A stretch of DNA of 64,000 nt from positions 1,992,252 to 2,056,251 of the forward strand of contig NC_067207.1 of the NCBI RefSeq assembly GCF_026262505.1. The letters run 5' to 3'. Within the stretch, counting starts at the first letter, position 1; each line of letters opens with the position of its first letter. Position numbers and translations under genes: made by a program. The notes beneath the pieces were generated by a model. That model did no database searches. It was not told where the DNA came from and saw nothing but the letters and a program-made list of their open reading frames with translations. Source of the stretch: Trichomonas vaginalis G3 (taxonomy: Eukaryota; Parabasalia; Trichomonadida; Trichomonadidae). Below, piece by piece: positions 18,601 to 30,428 of the stretch.

Positions 18601-20790
18601 ATGTGTTTTTATTTTCTCTGTTATTGGTGGCTTCAAAATCCTGGAACATCTTACTTTAATGGATTAAGCGACGAAGATATTAACTGGTCGGGGCACCGAT
18701 ACGTTGATATGTTTACAGGAAAAGGTAAGATTATAACTGTTATGAGTGATGGAGCACTACTCACGCATGCATCATACACAGACCGAGCGATTGAAAACCA
18801 ATTCGAAAATATTTTTACAGGAGCTTTGCAAAATATAACGTTAAATCCTCAAAATAATACAATCGCCACAGCCTCATTAGGCTTAGCAGCTGCCAAGAAA
18901 AATTTCAATGAAAACTATACAGGAATTGCTTCCGATGCAAATGTTGCATCATTTTTCTTCTCAAATTCATCTAATTATCATGAACATCCACAAACAGTTA
19001 TTTGCCATCGCAGCCAAGAATGGGATATCGCTATTCTTCAATATCAAGTTACAAATTGTGAAGGAAGATTTTGTCGTTACATAGAACCAGATGTATTGCC
19101 AAAAGAAATTGCAAATGACTGTCTTTACAAGCCATCAGAAGATAACTGGCAGCATCCAATTGTTGTGCCTGCTGGATCTGATCATACTAGTGATATTCTT
19201 TTCTCACCTCCAGGTAGATGGCCACTAATTTTTTCAGTCTCAGGCGTAAGTAATCGAGGATTACCACTAAATCACGGTACTGAAGGTGCTGGTATATTTA
19301 TAGCATGTCCATGCGCTGATATGGCTCCTCTTCCAACAGCATCTTCAACAGGTGACAATGATCAATATGATAACTATACTTCTACGAATGCGAGTGCATC
19401 ATTATTTGCAGGAGCATTAGCTGTCCTCATGGAAGCAAACCCAAGTCTTACTTTAGCTGATTTATTCTATGTTACAGCTATGACAGCCGATAAAACATAT
19501 CCAGAGTCTTTGAACTGGGAAAAGAATGCATTTGGAGTCAACTTTAATAGAAGAACAGGGTTTGGCCGTCTAAATCTAGGAAGAGCTGTAGATTTAGCAT
19601 TGAATTTCTCATCAACAGGAAATATATCAGAATGGAGTCAAAAGAAACAACTGGACCTCGTTATGGAACACGGTGATTATAATATTACCTTCAATGTTGA
19701 TGGCGATGACATGAAATCCGTAATTTCAATTAATTTAGAACTTCAAGCACGAAAATTATCATTTGGTTCATTAAATTCACATGTTATCAGCCCAAGTGGA
19801 ACAGTTTCGGAAGTCAAAATCCTCACAGAAGGCGACAAAGCTTTGGATATCAGATCAATGGAATTTCCAAGTTACAAATTTTTAGGAGAAAATCCAAGAG
19901 GAACATGGACAGTCACATTCAAGGAAACAGATAACGCAAACAGAGGTGTAATCACTAATGCTGCCTTGCACATTTACTACACAAAAACTGCTCCTAATTC
20001 AAATCAAATTAATCAACGCGATGGAGCAAATCCTTATTCGAGAATACCTTCAAAAGTAACATTTTTGAGTGAAGCACCTGTTCCTTTTGTTGCAGGAACC
20101 AAATGGGAGATTGGTGTTAGAGTTCCTGATGAAATTAAGGGTATTTCATACTTAGTTTACTTAGAAGATTCAACAGGAAAGAACAGAGTTAAGTTAAAAG
20201 CATATTACAATAGTGATTATACCAAAATAACACTATCTTATGTTCCATCTGTCTTCAAAACAGGTATAAATATATCATTTGTTGTTGATTCAATTGATCC
20301 AACATATGGTTATACCTCTTCAATTCAATTAAATTACACCAATCCATATCCTGTTGGTATTTTAATTCCAAAGGATGGATCATCAATATCTATAGATGAT
20401 AGAGACCTTGAAATTCAGTACTCTCTTAATCTTGACTATTTATCAGATGATGGATATTCAACAAGTGCTGCTATTACTATTCTTTCTGCATATTCGAATA
20501 TAATTCTTGATAGAACATGGATGAGAAACCTTGGAAAGACAACTTACGTTGATGCTGTTCCATCTGATAGATCTTTCTTGTTCCAAGTGTCTCCTTCATC
20601 ATCTGATAGATTCGAACAATTCGAACCAATGACTGTACGCGTTTATGTTAAAGAAGCTCCAGGTAAATATGTTCCTCAAACGTTGAAATTCACATTATAT
20701 GTCATGACTTGGGTAATTGTCTTATCTGTTATTGCAGTGATAATATTAATCATAAAGTTCGGCTGCTGGACGGCAAGGATGTCAGCGTGA
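18601..20790 (+). CDS. Catalytically degenerate subtilisin/kexin-like membrane protein with P domain
   Basis: A protein of 729 residues from the ATG at 18601. The fold follows proprotein convertases: an S8-like domain (about 15-335), a P domain (about 345-470, 'GENPRGTWTVTF'), a lumenal C-terminal region, and a single membrane helix near the C-terminus followed by a short Cys/Trp-containing tail. The three catalytic positions are replaced. The Asp of 'DDG' is Ser in 'VMSDG'. The His of 'HGT.CAG' is Asn in 'NTIATAS'. The nucleophile of 'GTSAS.P' is Asn in 'STNASAS'. The oxyanion-hole GN.G motif is also unclear. The N-terminus begins at the catalytic domain with only a short hydrophobic stretch and no propeptide, about 100 bp after the TTAA element. 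It is probably a pseudoprotease; 5' truncation is possible. Confidence 0.8.
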   Translation: MCFYFLCYWWLQNPGTSYFNGLSDEDINWSGHRYVDMFTGKGKIITVMSDGALLTHASYTDRAIENQFENIFTGALQNITLNPQNNTIATASLGLAAAKKNFNENYTGIASDANVASFFFSNSSNYHEHPQTVICHRSQEWDIAILQYQVTNCEGRFCRYIEPDVLPKEIANDCLYKPSEDNWQHPIVVPAGSDHTSDILFSPPGRWPLIFSVSGVSNRGLPLNHGTEGAGIFIACPCADMAPLPTASSTGDNDQYDNYTSTNASASLFAGALAVLMEANPSLTLADLFYVTAMTADKTYPESLNWEKNAFGVNFNRRTGFGRLNLGRAVDLALNFSSTGNISEWSQKKQLDLVMEHGDYNITFNVDGDDMKSVISINLELQARKLSFGSLNSHVISPSGTVSEVKILTEGDKALDIRSMEFPSYKFLGENPRGTWTVTFKETDNANRGVITNAALHIYYTKTAPNSNQINQRDGANPYSRIPSKVTFLSEAPVPFVAGTKWEIGVRVPDEIKGISYLVYLEDSTGKNRVKLKAYYNSDYTKITLSYVPSVFKTGINISFVVDSIDPTYGYTSSIQLNYTNPYPVGILIPKDGSSISIDDRDLEIQYSLNLDYLSDDGYSTSAAITILSAYSNIILDRTWMRNLGKTTYVDAVPSDRSFLFQVSPSSSDRFEQFEPMTVRVYVKEAPGKYVPQTLKFTLYVMTWVIVLSVIAVIILIIKFGCWTARMSA

Positions 20791-21145
20791 TTGGAAATAT
20801 TATTATTTTAATATAATTTTGTTTTGTTTTTGTAATCAATGTTATAGAGATAAATGCATAACTATTTTTTGATAGAATGCAATGGAATAATAGAAATCCA
20901 AGAAAATGGTCAAGCACTGGCACTTTTTGTTATTTAAAAATTTAATATCCAACATATGATAACATTATCTCAAAATAGTTTTTAAAATACATTGAAAAAA
21001 TTGAATTCTTATCGTTAATAGAATTTCAATGAAAATTTTCCCATTTGTTTTCTTGTGAAACATGCGTTAAAGACATAATAAATCAAATTTCTAAAGGCGA
21101 TTATCAACTCCGCTAAACAATTCAAAAAATAAGGAAAAAAGAAAT
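20791..21145. other. AT-rich intergenic region
   Basis: No gene or repeat seen between the subtilisin-like gene and the IscA promoter. Confidence 0.5.
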
Positions 21146-21151
21146 TCATTT
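21146..21151 (+). promoter_or_regulatory. Inr TCATTT of the IscA gene
   Basis: Exact match to the trichomonad initiator. Its A lies 10 nt upstream of the ATG at 21158, the typical short 5' UTR distance. Confidence 0.65.
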
Positions 21152-21157
21152 CCCATA

Positions 21158-21553
21158 ATGCTTTCCTCCATTATCCGCTCCTTCGCAAAAGCAAGACCAG
21201 CATTTGATATCACTCCAGCAGCTGCAAAACAGATTAAGAAGTTACTCATTGGCGATTGCGAAAACAGAATGATGAGAATTGGCCTTAAAGCAGGCGGTTG
21301 CAGTGGATTTCAATACGATTTCAGCTTTGACTCTCATGCTAGAAAGGGTGATAGCTTATTCAAGAAAGATGGCGCTCAAGTTGTACTTGATGAAAAATCC
21401 CTCTTCTACTTGAGACATTCAACATTAGATTTTGTTGACGATAAGTTTTCATCAGCATTCAAGGTTGTTCTTCCACAAGATACAACAATGCATTCATGCA
21501 GCTGTGGTCGTTCTGTTGGTACAGATAACAATCCAGGTGCTTGCCTCCATTAA
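21158..21553 (+). CDS. Hydrogenosomal IscA/HesB-type iron-sulfur cluster assembly protein
   Basis: A 131-residue A-type carrier. The three cluster-binding cysteines are present: C48 in 'GGCSG', and C114 and C116 in 'HSCSCGRS'. Length and spacing are normal for the family. The N-terminus 'MLSSIIRSFAKARPAF' is a classic trichomonad hydrogenosomal presequence (ML-S start, Arg near the processing site, few acidic residues), so the mature protein probably acts in the hydrogenosome. It would pass Fe-S clusters from the ISC scaffold to ferredoxin, hydrogenase and related apoproteins. An Inr 10 nt upstream fixes the start. The gene is compact and intact. Confidence 0.93.
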   Translation: MLSSIIRSFAKARPAFDITPAAAKQIKKLLIGDCENRMMRIGLKAGGCSGFQYDFSFDSHARKGDSLFKKDGAQVVLDEKSLFYLRHSTLDFVDDKFSSAFKVVLPQDTTMHSCSCGRSVGTDNNPGACLH

Positions 21554-22118
21554 ATTATGTAAGATACTAAAAATCTAAAAATCATACAAAATTTTGTTTT
21601 ATTTTTAATTTTTTGATAATTTTCTCATTTTGATGTCATTTCTCCTATATGATGAACCGAATTAGCTCATGTATACAGTATATAAAGGATTATTTTTGTT
21701 ATATTTATGGCCCTGGGAAAAATGATTTCAAAAAATGTGAATTGTTATTCATTTTACTCTCCAACATATATATCGGTATTAATCCTTTAAGATACTCCTA
21801 AATTCAGCTGCCTGTATCATTTTCAAGAACTTTTTGAGATTTTATCAATTCAATTCTAAAAGGTTGACTTGTGGTGAAAAGGAATTATTTATATTTCAGC
21901 AAATGACTTATATTTTTAAAGATTGAAACTAACGTTTCTTCATAATGAGTCATAAAAAAAAGCAACAAATAATGTGTATTCAAAGATTTCAGAACATGAC
22001 GGTTTTTTGCAACTGAAAAATCTTGTAAGGGATATATTAATTTCATATTAATTAATGTAAAAAATTCATCAACTATCATTGAAAAATTTACATAAATTTT
22101 ATTTCTGTTGCTGAAAAA
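21554..22118. other. AT-rich intergenic region
   Basis: A minus-strand open frame (21885-22175) overlaps the start of the next gene and shows no domain. Nothing else is supported here. Confidence 0.5.
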
Positions 22119-25100
22119 ATGGAAAAGTACAACTGCATTGACCAGCAATGGGGCAGATTCTACCAAGCTGGTCATATGCTGAACAATAGCCCTAGGTTAC
22201 CCAATTGGTTTCACATTGTGCAACATATAATTTATTATGTATTGGCATTTCCATACATTTCAGGATTCCTCCTAGTCCCGAAGGACGGTGACGTTATGAG
22301 AAATGACTTATATGATATATTTATGGGTATGTTGTATTTAACATATATTCCAAGAGAAGGAAGGGTTATAATAATGTTTATATATTCCATACTCATCACG
22401 ATTATAGTGTCATCGATATTTGCCTTTTACAAATCTCTCATGTTCACGAAATCTTTCACATATACAGCAAGATTTTTCTTCGAATTCTTAAACCCTATAA
22501 TGGAACTTAAAACAATTGCTACATTTCAGAGTGAAATAATGTATGCACTTAATGGGTCTTTAAATATGACAATGCTAATTTTATCAATAATTTCAATGGT
22601 TTTAATCACAATTACATACTTAATCCATAAAATTGTAACATCACATCCTATATTCATCCAATCAACCTTCTTATCTGGCTGGAATTTATCACCTTTAATG
22701 TATGTCAGTCAATTTTTTACAATTCTTTTTATTGCACGTATATCAATTCATTTTTACGAAAACTACGCTAAATACTGTCTACTAGGAGCCACAGTTTTAG
22801 TTGCAGTCACTCAAGTTATCGTTACAACGAAATTTCCATACTACAGGAAGTCAGATCAATTCATAATGATCTTCTTTTGGGTTCTTGCTGCATTAGACAC
22901 TATTGCCTGTATTCTTTACCTTATTTGGCACGATATTTTTTACCCAGAATCGACATTCATCATTGCAGTGCTTATTATCCTTGCTTTTATCATTACAAAT
23001 TTCATTATTGACCGATTTTATGCATTAAAACTATCAGAAAAACCTCTTTCCGACGAAAAAAGTTCATCAACTCAAGAAGTTGACAATTTTGAGAATTTTG
23101 ATGTCGAAGAAGGTGAAAACGAAGACCTTCTTATTGAAAGGAAAGCATTAAAAGACATGACAAAGAAGTTTTACAGTTATATTTATATTCATCCTCACGA
23201 AGCAATAAAACTTGCCAAATTCATCAGCAAAAACACAGATAATAATAATCTGAAGGTGGATTGCTACAAATATCTATGCCTTATGCATCAAATTGAAGCG
23301 GAAGATATCACGGAAATCAGATCTATGAGGAAGAACAGCGGAAATCTGATGAGAAGGCAATTACTATGTGATCTACAATACGAAGCATTCTCTTTAAACC
23401 CTGATGAGAGTGTTGTTGATAGTTATATGAAACATCTTATGAAAATTACAAATAAATGCAGAAGAATTTACTTCGAAATCGTTGATATGATAGCTATGGC
23501 CCAACCCGATGATATTGAATCTTGTTTATTTAGATACCACGACTGCATTCATAATTTTGAGAAATATGCAAAGGTTTATACGATCAACTGTCCAAGTTCC
23601 CAACGTCTTACGAACTTTATATCGTGTTTCTACTCAGAACTTAAAGCAGATGCCAATCTTTCAATGGCTTGGCGACATATTTCATCGGAAAAAGACAATT
23701 CCGCCGGAATTTCGGAAAATTCAGGATCAGAATTTATTACATTCCAAAACAGTAAGGCCAGATTTAGCAGAAAAAGCCAAGGATACTCAAGTCATAATTA
23801 TGAAGTACAAACAACCCAAAATTTATCAAGCCAGATGCATATTAGTAGTATATATAGTTGTGGCTGTCGTTCTTTCAGCATTTTATCCTTCCTTTTGTTC
23901 TTTTTCGTATTTTATGTCGCAATTGCAAGAGTTAATCCTTCGAACTACTTAACAGTTGTCAATTTACTGGCTGACAATTTGATCAACTCCATAGATGTAC
24001 TCCAATCGAAGCCTATAAACTCGATTATCAACATTTCTGCAAATAGTATCTCAAATTGCAACCCGAGTTATAAGAATCTGACCTCAATCACTAACAATTT
24101 GTCCGTCCTTCTCAACTACCATGACTATATTTCTATGTTCTCTGATGCCGTTTATTATTATAATGTTCAAACTTCGAAACCAGAAGACGTTCTCTTAACA
24201 TGGAGCTCAATAAACAAATACATAAAGAACAACTTGACGTATCATACAAGTGAAGCTGTTCTTGCAATTCTTCTTGAGTCAATGTCGAATTTCAGTTGTT
24301 CAAAAGAGACTGCGATAGAAGTGACCATGGCCAGTGACTTATTTAATTCATCAATATTCACGAATTCCTTGTTCTTTAAGGAAATTTACGATAATTGTTT
24401 CAGATTTTTGACGGAATTTAAGAATACTTACCTCGCATTCATCATTAGCTTCATTGTTACGCTTGCTGTTATCATGATCGGCTCAACATTCATGATGATA
24501 AGGCGTAGGAAGAAAGAAAGAAGCTATTTCTGGAATTCTTTGATTGAAATTGATCCAAATTCACTCGAAGATGTCAGAAGAAGGCTTCTCAGTGGCACAT
24601 CACTCATAAAAGATACCAGAATTGAGTCTTCCAGCAACGACGTCGAAAATATTTTGGGATCAGATAAATTAGATGCGACAAATTCAGGATCTGGAACAAC
24701 AGAGAACTCAGTATCATCACAAAGAGACCTTTGTACCTGTTGATGCCGATGAAATAATGAGTAGAAAACCTTCAAAGAAAGAAAAAATTGTAAAAGAGTT
24801 AAATGGCATAGTTTTATACGTCATTTTCTCTGTTCTCTTCTTCCTTGTATGGAGTGGAATCATCTTTTCTTATCCTTTCCCTGTTATGTCCTATTTCCAC
24901 TCTATTTCATATTATGAAAGAATTACAATGTCAGTTTTCCAAGATACAGCATGTGCGCAACAGCCAATTGTTAATATCCTCAACGACTACTTCGTTTCTT
25001 TAGTTAATGAGCCAAATAGTCAATCTCTTCAAAATTTCAACGCATTATACAGTTTGTCATCGAATATCTCAAGCAACAACTTCTATTACGTTGAATCCGA

Positions 25101-26649
25101 GATAAATTCCAATGACAGAGAGGAAATTTCGAAGATTTTGGCTCAAGAAAAAGAATATGTTGAATCAATTTACTCAAAAGTACTTGAATTCAACGAAACA
25201 AAGAACGAAAGTATCATACAAGAAGCAACAGAGCTTGCTTTTGTTACTTTGTCGAATTTGACTGTAAAATTAAATGAAATTGCGACAGAAAGGATCAAAA
25301 AGCTCTATAACTCATACGATGCAATCAGAATTACCAATAGAGCAGGTGTTGCTATTGTAGACTTCATTTATTTGCTTTTTATCTTGTATAGAATTTATTT
25401 GTATCATATTGAGTTCGAAATGTACAAGAACATGCTTCTTGTTATTCCAAACTCATCGAAACAAGCGATTACCATGGCTGTTGACCTCTTCAACTCTTCA
25501 AACAAGAAGAAAGAAAACAGTTTGTCAGAAGTTTCACTTTCCAGGCACATTATCAAGCAATCGTTGAATGGAATTCTCATGGTATCAAGTACAGGCATTG
25601 TACAAGACGTTAATAACTCCGCGATTCAAATTCTTCAAAGGAAAAAAGAAGATATTATTCAACAACACGTTATTACAATATTAATGGATGTTAATGAGAA
25701 CCAATCACTTCTACAGACCTATAACCAGCTGTTCGAACAGAATGAAGACTCAGGAGTAATAGAAAACCAAATTACTCAAAATGCCAACGCAAAAAATGTA
25801 ACAGAAATCGATAATTCGTTAACAGTTCGAACAGGTGCAGGTACACTTAAGCTTATTTCTTGTAAAATCATCAAGATTTCTAACGTCAGAATGTGGGGTG
25901 ACGAAATGTCATATGCATTCATATTACGAGACATCACGGAGTTCAGTAAGAACGAAACCGAGCTTAAAGGTGCACAAAACAGGGTCGAAAACCTTCTTTC
26001 CAAGATTATGCCAAAAGTTATCGCGACAAGATTGATGTCCAAAAGCGACAGAGAGGATATTATATCATGTGTCGATCGCGCTGTCATTATCTTCATTGGA
26101 ATTCATAATTTCGTATCATGGTGTACTAATAAGAACCATGAAGACATCATGCAACTTTTAGATGTCATTTTTTCGAAATTTGACAGAAAAATTGCCAAGT
26201 ATCCAACATTGGTCAAAATCAAAATGATCAATGGCGTTTACATGGCAGCTGCCGGCCTGTTCAATGAAGTATCCGACAGAACACCTGTCCACGAAGCAGT
26301 CGAGTTCTGCATGTCATGTGGACAATGGGTCATGGAGCGAAACAACACAGAGACAGAGACAAAAATACATCTGAACATCGGTGTTAATTACGATGGTCCA
26401 ATCATTTCTGGTGTTCTTGGTCGTGAGAAACCTCTTTTCGACGTATGGGGAGATGCAGTAAATGTTTCAGCAAGACTTGAAACATCTTCTTACATTGATA
26501 CAATTCAGATGCTTCCTTCTACATTCCACACGCTTCCGGAAGGAATTTACAACGCGTTTGAAAGAAAAGATGTTTTCTTGAAAGGAAAAGGAACTACAAA
26601 CACTTATTGCATCCCTTTGCCTGGATCTTATTCTGTTTTTGGAATTTAA
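22119..26649 (+). pseudogene. Receptor-type adenylyl/guanylyl cyclase-like protein, one frameshift, catalytic metal residues missing
   Basis: Two frames (22119-24743 and 24673-26649) join if one base is gained or two lost near 24715-24735 (around CACAAAGAG), giving about 1500 residues. Order: about eight membrane helices, a cytosolic helical region, a helix pair flanking an Asn-rich ectodomain, a second helix pair, a PAS-like domain (about 25500-25960) and a class III cyclase domain to the end. The domain retains 'FDVWGDAVNVSARLETS' with its Asn and Arg. The first metal-binding Asp (F-x-D-I) is Gly at 26098-26100, and the second (I-G-D) is Gly at 26233-26235. If expressed it may therefore sense or dimerize rather than make cAMP. 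The paralogue at 55075 has the same layout and is intact, so this gene may be a recent pseudogene or contain a sequence error. Confidence 0.75.
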
Positions 26650-26737
26650 TTTTTTTCTTTATTTATGCTGTTTATTTTATATTAAACTATATTTGTTTAT
26701 TATGCTATTATTTAATTGACCCAATGACTTTTTTTTC

Positions 26738-27030
26738 ACTTAAGCTTATTTCGTGTAAAATCATCAAGATTTCTAAGGTGAGAATGTGAGGTGACATCAC
26801 AGAGTTCTGTAACAACGAAACAGAGCTTAAAGGTGCCTAAAGTTATCGCGATAATTTCGTATCTTGGTGTACATATAGGAACCACGAAGACATCATGCAA
26901 CTTTTAGATGTCATTTTTTCCAAATTTGACAGAAAAATTGCCAAGTATCCAACATTGATAACACAGAGACTAATACAAAAATACATCTGATCCTAGGTGT
27001 TAATTATGATGGTCCAATCATTTTTGGTGT
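26738..27030 (+). pseudogene. Decayed partial copy of the cyclase gene 3' region
   Basis: Blocks match 25849-26420 of the upstream gene in the same order but with large internal deletions and stops. Examples are 'CTTAAGCTTATTTC', the segment encoding 'EDIMQLLDVIFSKFDRKIAKYPTL', and the one encoding 'VNYDGPIIFGV'. It is a tandem 3' duplication that has been eroding; no function is expected. Confidence 0.85.
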
Positions 27031-27264
27031 GGCAGAATGACGTGTAGAGCTAAGTCACCTTGCTAGTAGATGTTTCGAATTTATTCTTTATTTATTAAAT
27101 TATATGAGTATATTATGTTAAGTCATAATATCATATCAGACATTGAAGCTTCATAACTCTTTTGTAAAAAAATCGCATCATAATTATATAAAAACAGCAA
27201 TTTTATGTGCTAAAAAGATGTAATTAAAAGTAAATAAATTGTTGAAAGATTAGGTTAGCGTCAT

Positions 27265-28904
27265 TTATCGTCTTCGTAGTTGGAACTCAGATTCTATATG
27301 AATTATTGTCGATGGTTTAATCCATAAAATGAAATGATTATATATGAAATCTTTTAGGACCGGATCTGTGATCATAAATGTTCCATCATAGTGAACTATT
27401 ATTCTCTTTTCTCCAAAAAATGGAATACAAGATGTTGAAAAAGAAGTATCTTTTGTAATATATAAATGGCTCATATCTGGAAATGCGTTTTCTAGTGTTG
27501 TGGAAATATTAAACATTCCAGGAATGTAGATTTTCATAGGATTTGAAATTAGGGCCAATACATCATTCCCAAACTTAATAATATTATTATTACTTAGAAA
27601 CGTAATTTTTTTAGATTGGTACAAAACCGAAATGCACTATCGTTAATTGATGATACATTTCCTGGAATTGTAATACTTGCCAATGATTCGCAGTATGAAA
27701 ATGCATAAGATTCAATCACTGTCACACTTTCTGGAATTGTTATACTTGTTAATGACGTGCAGAATGAAAATGCACAATATTCAATCACTGTTATGCTTTC
27801 TGGAATTTTTATACTTGTTAATGATGCACAATTTAAAAATGCATTAGATTCAATCACTGTTACGCTTTCTGGAATTGTTATACTTGCTGATGAATTGCAG
27901 TTTGAAAATGCAGAAGATTTAATCTCTGTAACGCTTTCTGGAATTGTTATATTTGCTAATGAGAAGCAGTTTGAAAATGCATAAGATTCAATGACCTTAA
28001 CCCTTTTTGGAATTGTAATGTTTTTCAAAGAAATGCATTTATAAAATGAATGAGATTGAATCACTGTTATTTTTTCTGGAATTTTAATATTAATTAATCC
28101 TTCACACCCATAAAATGCATAGCTTCCAATGGATGCGATATTTTCATGAAGTTGAATTGATGTAATTTTATTACAGTCACTAAAGCAACTATTACTAATG
28201 TTCTTAATATAATCAGGAACAATATAATCACTAGTGAATGACTTAATAACTTTCAGTAATGTTGAATTATCTTTTAGTAACAAAGAATAATTTTCATATT
28301 TATATGTTGGATTGTCTTGATCAACTATTATATTTATTAATGGACACATTAATGCAGATGTATCAATTGATTTTAAAGATTTCGGAATATAAAATGAAGA
28401 AAGTTGGCTGTCAGCAAAACAGAAACTTCCAATGCGTTCTAACTTTGAATTATTTGAAATATTAATGGATTGCAATCTTCCTTCAAATACTTTATCACCA
28501 AGATATAATAATGAGTCTGGTATATCGATTGATAATAATGAATTCACATAACTAAAACAACTATTTCTGATTTCCAATATGTTTGGTGGAAGAATAACTG
28601 TTTTTAAAAACATACAGTTTGAAAAGATAGATTCATTAAGTAATGTATGTTTTGTACATTCACTAAGATTTGCTATTTCTAATTTTGTATTACAAAAACT
28701 ATATGGACTAATACTTGTAATTTCACTGTTTTCTTCAAATTGAAGTGAAAAAATATTGTCTTTACAGTTCTGAAATGCATACTTATTAGAATTTTCGCTG
28801 CATATCTCTTTGACACTTTTCGGAATAATAATATCTCCGAAGAAGTCTGATGAACAATTAATAATTGTTTGGTTAGTGGAATCTCTATAAATAAGGTTTC
28901 CTCC
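27265..28904 (-). pseudogene. BspA-like LRR protein, downstream unit, no signal peptide, frameshifted
   Basis: It encodes about fifteen LRR_5 repeats with regular 'ITIPESVTVIES.AF..C.SL'-type units, then a C-terminal cap. The main frame ends at 27594 and the cap continues in another frame (27624-27265). An A7 run (plus-strand T7 near 27606) would read through correctly with one more A, so a homopolymer slip explains the break. The unit begins at about 28904 with 'GGNLIYRDSTNQ', equivalent to residues just after the signal peptide of the upstream paralogue. There is no signal peptide or promoter of its own; it is fused in frame to the end of the unit to its right. BspA proteins are expected at the cell surface; this one is probably dead. 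Confidence 0.78.
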
Positions 28905-30312
28905 ATAGAAAGGAATAGATATATAATTAATAATATTTTTTGTTCTTTGATTTATCAAAGATCGTTCGCCTTCGATATGAACTATAAATTTCTTTTCACC
29001 AAAAAATATTTTGCATGATTCAGAAAAAACTGTGTATTGAGTAATATATAAATAACTTCTCTCTGAAAGTCCAGATTTATAATTAGTAGAAATATTAAAC
29101 GATCCAGGAATATAAATATTAATTGGATTATCGATTCCTTTAAATATATTTGTACCAATTGTTATATTATTATTACTTTAGAAAGTTATTTCAGACAATG
29201 CATTGGCATTGTAGAATGCTTTTTTTCCAATAAATGATACACTTCCTGGAATTATAAGATTTGTTAATGAATAACAATTATTAAATGCATAATCTCCAAT
29301 GTATGATACTTTTTCTGGAATTATGATATTTGTTAATTCACTACAAGAACTAAATGCAGCATTTCCAATGTATGATACATTTCCTAGAATTGTGATAATT
29401 GTTAATGATGAACAAGAACTGAATGCATAATCTCAAATGTATGATAATTTTTCTGGAATTATAATATTTGTTAATGATCTACAGTAACTAAATGCATAAG
29501 ATCCAATGTATAATATATTGTTATGAAATTGAATTGATGTAATATTTCTGCATTGAGAAAAACATCCATCTGAAATATTTGTAACAAAATTAGGAACAAT
29601 ATATTCACCTGAAATTCCAATAAAAACTTTAATTAATGTTGAATGATCATTAGAATAAAGAGCAGATGAATCAGATGTATAATATTGATTTTGTTGATTA
29701 ATTGTAACACTTTCTAATGGACAATTAATAAATGCAGATTTATCAATGAAACTTAAATTCATTGGAATATAGAATGAAGAAAGTTGTGAATCTGCAAAAC
29801 ATTTGCTTCCTATGAATTTTAATTTAGAATTTTCTTTAATGTTAATAATATTAAATCCGGTGTTATAAAAAGCATTTGACTCAATGTTTTCTACAGAATC
29901 TGGTAGATCTATTATTGAAATCGCATTATCTGAAATGCAAAAACTTCCTATACTTGATATATTTGGTGGAAGAATAATTATATCTAATAGCTTACAATGT
30001 ATAAAGATTGATTCATTAAGTAATGTAAGTTTTGTACATTCACTAAGATTTGCTATTTCTAATTTTGTATTATAAAAACTATATGGACTAATACTCAAAT
30101 TGAAGTGAAAAAATATTGTCTTTACAGTTCTGAAATGCATAACTATTTAAATTTTCGCTGTATATCTCTTTGACATTTCTTGGAATAACAATTTCACCTC
30201 TCAAATCTGATGAACAACCAATAACAACTCCATTACTATCATCTCTATATTGAAGATGACTTAAGCAACATATGCAGAAAAGAGAGAAAAAAAAAACGTG
30301 TGCATTAGTCAA
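28905..30312 (-). pseudogene. BspA-like LRR protein, upstream unit, with frameshift and two stops
   Basis: It starts at 30312 with a hydrophobic leader ('VFFFSLFCICCLSHL') that looks like a signal peptide, then 'QYRDDSNGVVIGCSSD'. Compared with the downstream unit it has lost about 17-20 bases near 30100 (the 'ENSEIT' region). It has a TGA at about 29433-29435 where GGA is expected ('SYIGDYAF'), and a TAA at about 29178 near a compensated indel. The C-terminal cap is readable to about 28905 and then runs without interruption into the next unit. The frame before the first stop and the downstream unit's frame are the same, so the pair arose by deletion between tandem paralogues. Confidence 0.8.
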
Positions 30313-30428
30313 AAATTTTGGAAAAGTGACTATTTGAATTCTATTGCATTACTGATATTTTTGAGAACACATTGAAATTCTTTCAAGTGTATATCACAAA
30401 AATATCCATAATGTTATAGAATGACATT

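Noticed and set aside
22119..26649. Two adjacent independent genes (874 and 658 codons)
   Set aside because: The second frame has no initiator, begins inside the first, and together they match the full architecture of the intact gene at 55075.
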